From assembly GCF_015558675.1 (NCBI RefSeq), contig NZ_JADMOL010000003.1, forward strand, positions 147,384 through 203,149: a stretch of DNA of 55,766 nt. The letters are read 5' to 3'. The notes beneath the pieces were generated by a model that searched no databases, was not told where the DNA came from, and saw only the letters and a list, made by a program, of their open reading frames with translations. Below are positions 49,987 to 55,766 of the stretch, in pieces. The position numbers were made by a program, and so were the translations under genes. Numbering within the stretch: the first letter of the stretch is position 1; every line of letters begins with the position of its first letter. The stretch is from Paenibacillus sp. 1001270B_150601_E10 (GTDB lineage: Bacteria > Bacillota > Bacilli > Paenibacillales > Paenibacillaceae).

Positions 49987-50927
49987 ACAAGAAGCAGCCG
50001 GTTACGCTCCATTCCTATCATAAGACGACTCATCGTTATCAGAAGTTAAAAGTTTGCAACCATTGCCGACAATATACGATGATTCCAGACGAGCCCTGCC
50101 CGCATTGCGGCAAAGAGCGCCTCATCTCGATTGAAGAGAAGGCCGCTCAGCAAGCGAATCGTGCGACAGCGGTGCATGTGCTCCTTTTAATCTTGATTGC
50201 CCTAGCCGGCGTCCTATTCGGGCAGACGTTCCTTCAGATGAGTCTCGCTGCTGCAGCCGGCATCGCTGCAGTTGCCGTCTATGTGCTTATCCAGCAAAGA
50301 GTAAAGCACTTCTATGCCATGAAAGAGCTTGGCAAGCTGATCGCGCGGGACGAAGAGCGCATCGTAGAAGGCGTCTTCCGCAATTGGGAGCAAGCCATCG
50401 AGCTCTGGAAGACCGAGCCTGTCCGAACCTATGAGATGCTCAGAGAAATCAGCACGCTTCAGCGCAGCGAAATGATTCGCATCCAGCAAGTTGCCCTGCT
50501 TAATACCTTCATCCTTCGAAAGGATATGGAGATTGAGCTGGAGCCGCTTATGCTCCGGCACTTTGAGCCGATGCTGGCGGAGCTGATTGGGGAGCTCGCC
50601 AAGGTCAAGCGTAGTGCGATCAAGGAGCGTGCGATCAAGTACGTATCCAAGTATGAGATCGAAGTACTTGAAATGGAACAGGGTGAGCAAATTCTCTCTC
50701 ATGTTGTCGGCGCTGCCGTCCGCATGAAGCCTTATGTGGCGAGTAACCCCAATTTCATTGCAAGATATGCCAGATATCTCCCTAAGGACCGCTTCCTGCG
50801 CTTGTACAACATGCTGTCTCTTTCCCCTTCTGCCGAATGGGGGCACCTGGCAGACGAGGTATTCCGCATCTATAAGGAACGATATCAATGGGACGCTGAC
50901 TTTCAATCCGGTAGCAAAGGACTATGA
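49983..50927 (+). CDS. Zinc-ribbon membrane protein of the tubulin/GTPase cluster
   Basis: 314 residues. A short-spaced zinc ribbon (CNHC 25-28, CPHC 39-42) is followed by two membrane helices (about 61-80 and 85-105) and a cytosolic, helical region of about 200 residues (ELGKLIARDEERIVEGVFRNWEQAIELW; ELAKVKRSAIKERAIKYVSKYEIEVL). No family recognised. Overlaps the genes on both sides by four bases each, so the three products are probably made together. Confidence 0.78.
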   Translation: MNKKQPVTLHSYHKTTHRYQKLKVCNHCRQYTMIPDEPCPHCGKERLISIEEKAAQQANRATAVHVLLLILIALAGVLFGQTFLQMSLAAAAGIAAVAVYVLIQQRVKHFYAMKELGKLIARDEERIVEGVFRNWEQAIELWKTEPVRTYEMLREISTLQRSEMIRIQQVALLNTFILRKDMEIELEPLMLRHFEPMLAELIGELAKVKRSAIKERAIKYVSKYEIEVLEMEQGEQILSHVVGAAVRMKPYVASNPNFIARYARYLPKDRFLRLYNMLSLSPSAEWGHLADEVFRIYKERYQWDADFQSGSKGL

Positions 50928-52675
50928 ATATGACGTTCATTCGCATCATAAACCTTCGAAATATCCTGCTTGGACTATGCCTGATCCTGCTGGTATTGAT
51001 TGGATTCAAGGGCTATTATATTGCAGAGAAGATCGAAGGGTATAAAAAAGCTGAACAATTCTATGCCGACAAGCAGTGGATTGAGGCTGAGGAGTGGTAT
51101 GAGAAGATCAACCGCAATCGCTGGATTCATTACCGGGAACAAGACATTGCGAATCGTCTTCAAGAGCTTGCTCCGATTCGGGAAATAAGGGAAACCTTGG
51201 ACCGCATTCAACGTGAAGCAAAGAGAGCTGCAGAGCAGCTGGACTTCGCTTCCTACAAGCAAGTTGTCGATGAGCTTCAGCAATTCCGAGGACCATACAT
51301 CGGACAAGGGCATCCCTTTGAAAAGGAATACCGCGAGATTTCTGAGCGTCTGCAGCTGTCGCCAATGATTATCCAGAACTGGAACACATTCCGCGAACAC
51401 TTTGCCAGTCAGATGGCTAGCAATTTGGAGGAGAAGCAATATGAGGATGAATCATTCAAGCAAAGCCTGATCGAAATTCCAGACTATATTTACGGCGGGC
51501 AGAAGAAAAAGACAGCTCTGCTGACAGAGCAGTTCAAAGACTATGACGAACGCAAGCTGGCACAGCTGGGGGCCGCTGGCAATACCGAAGCGCTGCTTGT
51601 GTCGACACGAGCGATGAAGGCAGAATACGATGCTCTTCCTTTTGATGCGCCATGGGTGCTTCAGAAGACAGATGAGATTGTTCAGCAGCTGCTTACTAAG
51701 GCAGTCGAGCAGGATCAATATGAAGTCTATATTGCGCTTGCCAAACGATACGAGCAGTATATGAGCAGCCTCGGGTTAGACACAACAAAAGTAAAGTCGT
51801 CCATTGACAGCCAAATGAGGAGCTGGATTCGCAAAGGAGATCGACTCGTTCAAGCAGGGGATTATGACGAGGCGATGAAGATCTACAAGAGTCTCTCTGC
51901 ATATACCGATATGAAGGAGAAGATCAAGCAGGCTGAGCTGGAGCAAGCCGCCTCAGACCCTCTTCGCTTGCTTCAGCAGGGTGATAGCAACGCAACCTAT
52001 GAGCATGTCATTGGAGGAAAGAACGGCTTTGGCGGTACGGTGTACGCTGTTGGGGTTCAATTTGGCAGTCGCATCGTCTTAGCCGTGTGGGATGGCAAGG
52101 ATCAAGTTAAACGCTATACGAGCGAATCTCTTCCTTCAACGATTCAAAGCCTTAAGCTAGCCCCACAGCAAATCGGATTTACTTCTGATGTACTGGTTGC
52201 AGAAGCAGACTCCGCTAGCCGTAACGGACGATTTATCGGATTCGAGACAGTAGGCAATAAGCTTCAAACGCTGTTCGACCTCGAAGGAGATCGGTATGAG
52301 GTAGTAAGCAGCGATCATATTAAGCTGTATCATCCGCAAGGAAACGAGGATGTAGATGCGGTTGCCGATTATCGTTTAGTCGGTCAGCGCTTTGAGTTTT
52401 TGGGTTATGAGAAGAGAATCGCAGAGATCAAGCCGGAGGAGTTGACTCAGCATATCGGCGAGACTGTTCGAATGACGGTTCATATCACAGCCTTCAACGA
52501 TCAGATCGCGTTTGCTGAGATCCAAGAAGGACAATATATCGGATTGGTGGGACTATCTCCTCAAGCTGTCGGAACCGTTACGGTAACTGGTAAAATGAAT
52601 CAATATACAGACGTCCAGCTCAATGACAGCATTCTGGTCGTTCCAGTATTTGAAGTCGAGAAAGTCGAGCAGTAG
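50924..52675 (+). CDS. TM-anchored helical-repeat protein of the tubulin/GTPase cluster
   Basis: 583 residues. One N-terminal helix (ILLGLCLILLVLIGFKGYY, about 14-32), then a TPR-like helical region facing outside (KAEQFYADKQWIEAEEWYEKI; GDRLVQAGDYDEAMKIYKSL), then a beta-rich half (VYAVGVQFGSRIVLAVWDG; LVGQRFEFLGYEKRI) and a C-terminal segment reminiscent of an OB-fold (HIGETVRMTVHITAFNDQIAFAEIQEGQYIGLV). No catalytic motif recognised. Last gene of the divergent arm. Confidence 0.78.
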   Translation: MNMTFIRIINLRNILLGLCLILLVLIGFKGYYIAEKIEGYKKAEQFYADKQWIEAEEWYEKINRNRWIHYREQDIANRLQELAPIREIRETLDRIQREAKRAAEQLDFASYKQVVDELQQFRGPYIGQGHPFEKEYREISERLQLSPMIIQNWNTFREHFASQMASNLEEKQYEDESFKQSLIEIPDYIYGGQKKKTALLTEQFKDYDERKLAQLGAAGNTEALLVSTRAMKAEYDALPFDAPWVLQKTDEIVQQLLTKAVEQDQYEVYIALAKRYEQYMSSLGLDTTKVKSSIDSQMRSWIRKGDRLVQAGDYDEAMKIYKSLSAYTDMKEKIKQAELEQAASDPLRLLQQGDSNATYEHVIGGKNGFGGTVYAVGVQFGSRIVLAVWDGKDQVKRYTSESLPSTIQSLKLAPQQIGFTSDVLVAEADSASRNGRFIGFETVGNKLQTLFDLEGDRYEVVSSDHIKLYHPQGNEDVDAVADYRLVGQRFEFLGYEKRIAEIKPEELTQHIGETVRMTVHITAFNDQIAFAEIQEGQYIGLVGLSPQAVGTVTVTGKMNQYTDVQLNDSILVVPVFEVEKVEQ

Positions 52676-52768
52676 AATGTCTTCAAAAACAGCACATCAT
52701 CTTGCATTTTAATTGGATTGTTTTCATGTTGATCCAATAAGCCGCAAGCCGTAAACTCAAGCTGACAA

Positions 52769-52820
52769 AATAAGGGCTGGTCTATCCTCGCTTTCCGTGA
52801 AGGAAGACCCAGCCCTTTAT
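52769..52820. terminator. Bidirectional terminator
   Basis: AAGGGCTGGTCT and AGACCCAGCCCTT pair with one mismatch around a 20-base loop. T-rich flanks on both sides serve the plus-strand arm (ends 52675) and the minus-strand acetyltransferase (ends 52823). Confidence 0.85.
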
Positions 52821-52822
52821 GT

Positions 52823-53407
52823 TTACAAATCCAGATCTTTAATTATTCGTGCAGGATTGCCACCTACAACCACGTTGTTTGGCACATCCTTCGTGACAAC
52901 TGCGCCTGAAGCAATGACCACATTATCTCCGATGGTCACGCCTGGATTAATGACCGCTCTTCCGCCAATCCACACATTGTTGCCGATGCGAACAGGCTTC
53001 CCTAGTTCCATCGTTCCGAGCTGTCCGTCGATCATCTGGGTGTTGCGCTCCTTCGGGTCCAATGGATGTGCAGCCGTGTAAATATGCACCCCTGGAGCCA
53101 TAAAGCAGTTATCTCCAATATGTACTTCACTTACATCAAGAATGACACAATCGAAGTTGGCGTAAAAATAATTGCCAACGTAAATATTGTAGCCGTAATC
53201 GCACTTGAAAGTAGGCTCTATGTAATAATGCTCGCCAACAGAACCAAACAGATCCTTTAGCAGCGCTGCACGCTGTTCATCATCTACCTCTGTGGTTTGA
53301 TTGTACAATCGCGTCAGCTTTCTAGCACGCAGCCGATCTTGAACAAGCTCTGCATCTGCTGAGTTATAGAGCTCTCCTGCTATCATCTTCTGCCTCTCTG
53401 TCTTCAT
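52823..53407 (-). CDS. maa: Maltose/galactoside O-acetyltransferase family protein
   Basis: 194-residue left-handed beta-helix acetyltransferase (acetyl-CoA to a sugar hydroxyl). It has the N-terminal Maa domain ([28 protein letters not shown]), hexapeptide repeats ([38 protein letters not shown]) and the catalytic His in [11 protein letters not shown] at 53407 is set by AGGAG 8 bases upstream; the frame runs seven codons further. The natural acceptor is unknown; maltose or glucose are typical in vitro. Confidence 0.9.
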   Translation of the reverse strand: MKTERQKMIAGELYNSADAELVQDRLRARKLTRLYNQTTEVDDEQRAALLKDLFGSVGEHYYIEPTFKCDYGYNIYVGNYFYANFDCVILDVSEVHIGDNCFMAPGVHIYTAAHPLDPKERNTQMIDGQLGTMELGKPVRIGNNVWIGGRAVINPGVTIGDNVVIASGAVVTKDVPNNVVVGGNPARIIKDLDL

Positions 53408-53492
53408 CGCTCTCACTCCTGCTCTCATGGTTTTCTCTTATGCTCATGCCTTGTTTATTCTATCTGATACTCCCAATAACTGTTGAATACAA

Positions 53493-53552
53493 AAACAACA
53501 GCCACCCCTTAAGCATAGTGGAATGATTCCCGAGCTTCAAGGAGTGGCTGTG
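53493..53552 (-). terminator. Terminator of the TorD-family gene
   Basis: CAGCCACCCCTT pairs with AAGGAGTGGCTG (one mismatch) across a roughly 30-base loop; the minus-strand transcript continues with TTGTTTTTG. Confidence 0.8.
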
Positions 53553-53605
53553 ATGAAGTTGTAGGCACAATCATATCAATGTCATCCATTGTTGATAAAA
53601 GCTTA

Positions 53606-54307
53606 TTATTGAAGCAGCTGTTTCATTTCAGGGCTATTCCGATTCTCTGCCCATTCCGCTTCCTTCGTCAGGAAATCCTGCAGCATAACGCCAAGCGCTT
53701 TATAGATCGGATGATCGGCATGCAACTCAAGATCCTGGCCAAACTTAAGCGCCCAGCGCTTTAAGTGCTTCAGGACAAATTCCCGCTGACCATTGATATA
53801 ACGCTGATAACGCTCTTCTGTCATCACGGTGCCGAGCATCTTCTCGATAAGCACCGCCATAAATTCCAGCTCAACTGCAATATGATCATCGGGTTCGCCA
53901 TGCATTTTCTTAAAATACAAGCTGAAATCCGCATACTTCTCGCGCACTTCCTCTGCGTAGGACTTCGGCAGCATTTGCTCAGAAGCACGATACATCGTCT
54001 CGCATGGTGTTACAGGTAGTTCCCCGCCTCTGCTGAACAAACGCTTATACTCCTCACGCAGCGAAGAAAACTCATCATAAAGATCTTGATTGGCGATCGA
54101 CTTCAGCTCTTCTCTTAACCGTCTTGCGCCTTGAGACAATTCAGACAATCTTGTAAGCTCCGGATGATTGCGCCACGAAACCAAACTCTCTAGCGCAGGC
54201 GTGTCACCCAGAAAATCAACCAGCAGTTGATAAGCAGCCTTACGAATTTCTAAATGGTCCACAACCTGTTCCTTCCATTGAGTAGTTTGTTCTTCCATCG
54301 TTGGCAT
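53606..54307 (-). CDS. TorD/DmsD-family cytoplasmic chaperone
   Basis: 233 residues, all helical. It carries the family landmarks EYKRLFSRGGELPVTPCETMYRAS (the F..P..PxESxY region) and EPDDHIAVELEFMAVLIEKM (the ExDHIxxELxFMxxL region). Such proteins bind and proofread molybdoenzymes (DMSO/TMAO reductase, formate dehydrogenase) before cofactor insertion or Tat export. ATG at 54307 follows GGAGGGG; the frame runs 24 codons further without family match. No molybdoenzyme gene is in the window, so its client is unknown. Confidence 0.85.
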   Translation of the reverse strand: MPTMEEQTTQWKEQVVDHLEIRKAAYQLLVDFLGDTPALESLVSWRNHPELTRLSELSQGARRLREELKSIANQDLYDEFSSLREEYKRLFSRGGELPVTPCETMYRASEQMLPKSYAEEVREKYADFSLYFKKMHGEPDDHIAVELEFMAVLIEKMLGTVMTEERYQRYINGQREFVLKHLKRWALKFGQDLELHADHPIYKALGVMLQDFLTKEAEWAENRNSPEMKQLLQ

Positions 54308-54648
54308 CTTCTTCCCCTCCGTGCGATCTATGTGAAATGGTTTGTATACCCTTTCTACTTCCATTTTCCCACAGCTCACATGTTATAACTGTGACAAAAT
54401 ATAAACATTACACGCCCTATGTGACAAGGCTGTGAACCCCATCTCACGCCGAGATGATACTATTCTCTCCATGCGAGCAGTTGGTAAACTCATGAAATAA
54501 TTTTTGAAATGTTTTACAAATTTTGCACATGGCGATGAATGCGCTACAATACGATTAATATGGTTTATCACTTGAAAACCAACAAATCCATGCCATGATT
54601 TTTTTATGGCTATTCATAAACTTTGCATGACCTGTAGGAGGACCTGAG
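54308..54648. promoter_or_regulatory. Divergent promoter region torD-like / araC-like
   Basis: Plus strand TTGCAC (54523-54528), 16 bases, TACAAT (54545-54550) is a fair sigma-A promoter for the AraC-family gene. Close to the TorD-like gene are several TGTGA/TCACA half-sites (for example TCACA-N9-TGTGA near 54378-54396), but none has the 6-base spacing of an FNR/CRP box. No gene is supported; a 62-codon minus-strand frame at 54383-54571 lacks a ribosome binding site. Confidence 0.5.
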
Positions 54649-55578
54649 ATGACGAATCAAGCAAGCTTTCGTCGCGCCAATCAAATATGCAATCGCGAGC
54701 TCACCCTGCTAAAAGCGCCTGATTTGTGCTTCCCCATTCTCTATTGGGGCTTTATGCCGAAGCACTATGACAATTCAATGCACCGCCACTCCTTCTTCGA
54801 AGCCTGTTATGTCATGGATGGAGAAGGTCTTTATATTGAAGAGGGTGTCTCTTATCCGCTATGCAAAGGAACCTCGTTCTTATCTTTGCCAGGAGCATGG
54901 CATCAGATTCGCAGCCAAACAGGACTCACCTTATGCTACGTTGCCTTTGAGGTTCATGAAGAGGCTACTAGCCATAAGATTACCCAAGCCTTCCGAGCGC
55001 TCATCGACAATGGTGCTCCTGTCGTCTATGAAGTTAATCATCAGCCTACTGGGCATCTATGGAATACGCTGCTGTCCCTGTTTCACGATACGAAGCCTGC
55101 ATGGCCTGCAATCTTGGAGCATGCTGCGATGTCCCTCGTTCTTTCATTCCTTGCGCTGCATGGTTCAAGTCCTGCTGTGAAAGCCAATGAGACAACGGAC
55201 AAGCCGCTTGAAGAGAATATGCTGCTTAGGCAAGCAAAGCTGTTTATTGATGACAACCTGAGTGCAGAGCTGACGCTTATGATGGTAGCCAATCACCTGC
55301 ATATCTCGTCTCGACACCTGACAAGACTGTTCCAAGAGCATATGAGTCAATCCTTTGTTCACTATATCCAGGAGAGACGGGTGCAGCTCGCTTCTCATCT
55401 GCTCCTTCATGAGAATTTGCCGATTAAAGAAATCGCCTCTCGGTGCGGCTTTCAGTCCGTCCATTACTTTACTCGCATCTTCACGCAGAAGCTTGGTGTG
55501 TCTCCAGCAAAATTCCGGCGCTCCCAGTTCGCCGAGGGTCGATCAGGCAAAGAACAATTCCCCAACAAAATGTCCTGA
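54649..55578 (+). CDS. AraC-family transcriptional regulator
   Basis: 309 residues. N-terminal cupin-like sensing domain (MHRHSFFEACYVMDGEGLYIEEG... LPGAWHQI) and C-terminal double helix-turn-helix (LTLMMVANHLHISSRHLTRLFQEHMSQSFVHYIQERRVQLASHLL; PIKEIASRCGFQSVHYFTRIFTQKLGVSPAKFRR). GTAGGAGG lies upstream of the ATG. The domain layout is that of carbohydrate-responsive regulators in Paenibacillus; it probably controls the gene that starts 93 bases downstream. Confidence 0.95.
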   Translation: MTNQASFRRANQICNRELTLLKAPDLCFPILYWGFMPKHYDNSMHRHSFFEACYVMDGEGLYIEEGVSYPLCKGTSFLSLPGAWHQIRSQTGLTLCYVAFEVHEEATSHKITQAFRALIDNGAPVVYEVNHQPTGHLWNTLLSLFHDTKPAWPAILEHAAMSLVLSFLALHGSSPAVKANETTDKPLEENMLLRQAKLFIDDNLSAELTLMMVANHLHISSRHLTRLFQEHMSQSFVHYIQERRVQLASHLLLHENLPIKEIASRCGFQSVHYFTRIFTQKLGVSPAKFRRSQFAEGRSGKEQFPNKMS

Positions 55579-55615
55579 TTGTACAAAAGCTGAGCTTAAT
55601 TGTTTAAAGACGATG

Positions 55616-55664
55616 CCTCCCGTTCCTTATACAATGAAGGCGTAATGATAAGCCTAACGGGAGG
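55616..55664 (+). promoter_or_regulatory. Inverted repeat overlapping the RBS of the last gene
   Basis: CCTCCCGTT (55616-55624) and AACGGGAGG (55656-55664) are perfect complements 31 bases apart; the right arm contains the GGGAGG ribosome binding site of the gene at 55672. A TATACAAT at 55628-55635 lies between the arms. It is either an RNA hairpin hiding the ribosome binding site or, if transcription starts inside, a DNA operator for the AraC-family protein. Confidence 0.5.
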
Positions 55665-55671
55665 TAGCTGC

Positions 55672-55766
55672 ATGAACACCATGAAGTCCCCATCTTTTAA
55701 CTCTAAGCCTATCAACGTGATTAAGCTTCCTCACACGAAGCACACAGAGCCCATCTCGATATGGGA
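55672..55766 (+). CDS. 5' end of an unidentified gene (truncated by window edge)
   Basis: ATG at 55672 with CGGGAGG 7 bases upstream, open for 31 codons to the window end (MNTMKSPSFNSKPINVIKLP...). Too short to assign. As the gene directly downstream of an AraC-family regulator it is a likely regulatory target. Confidence 0.65.
   Translation, partial: MNTMKSPSFNSKPINVIKLPHTKHTEPISIW

Noticed and set aside
54375..54470. FNR/CRP box upstream of the TorD-like gene
   Set aside because: TGTGA and TCACA half-sites occur, but with 8-9 base spacing or the wrong orientation.

Overview
The window is a stretch of Firmicutes chromosome, most likely from a spore-forming member of the Paenibacillaceae. 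The main evidence is the gene order prfA-prmC-spoIIR-ywlC(tsaC)-mntP-ywlE-rpiB-ywlG-glyA-upp-mnaA-atpZ/I-atpBEFHAGDC, all on the minus strand, which is the Bacillus/Paenibacillus backbone. Strong AGGAGG-type ribosome binding sites, frequent TTG/GTG starts, SpoIIR and a textbook sigma-F promoter agree with this. The species cannot be named. There are no insertion sequences, phage genes, tRNAs, rRNAs or CRISPR arrays.

Layout. 1-940: an atypical SDR-family protein on the plus strand. 943-8412: the complete F1Fo ATP synthase operon with its promoter and several intercistronic hairpins. 8518-12400: mnaA, upp and glyA. 12516-14001: ywlG and rpiB, which with glyA lie behind a sigma-A promoter, a clear ZTP (pfl) riboswitch and an intrinsic terminator. 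14002-21268: ywlE, mntP (with a structured leader), the tRNA t6A gene ywlC, spoIIR, prmC, prfA and ychF. 21654-23087: a 47-codon gene with a sigma-G-like promoter and a helical-repeat protein of unknown function. 23374-35304: metabolic and surface genes: a sodium:neurotransmitter-type symporter, a chemoreceptor, a three-gene ECF transporter with a UPF0397-type S component, type 2 IPP isomerase, the two serine dehydratase subunits and cardiolipin synthase.

35672-52675 is the most unusual part. A seven-gene minus-strand operon encodes: an anchored extracytoplasmic VWA protein with a cytosolic C-terminal domain; a very large tubulin/FtsZ-superfamily protein; an 817-residue protein of unknown family; a polytopic VWA membrane protein; a small beta-rich protein; a zinc-ribbon TRAFAC-type GTPase; and a GTPase-associated (GAP1-like) protein with a transmembrane segment and acidic external tail. 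Divergent from it is a translationally coupled three-gene unit: a 49-residue membrane peptide, a zinc-ribbon membrane protein and a TM-anchored helical-repeat protein. Together they look like an envelope-spanning NTP-dependent machine with two extracytoplasmic metal-ion-dependent ligand-binding domains, a cytoskeletal-type GTPase and a signalling-type GTPase. I recall related domain families (GAP1, DO-GTPase, Tubulin_2, VWA) from comparative-genomic work proposing NTP-dependent biological conflict systems. I see no toxin or nuclease here, so the role is open.

52823-55766: a maltose/galactoside-type O-acetyltransferase, an orphan TorD-family chaperone, an AraC-family regulator and the first codons of a gene whose ribosome binding site lies in a perfect inverted repeat. 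Start codons were moved from the longest reading frame wherever a ribosome binding site or promoter decided the matter.
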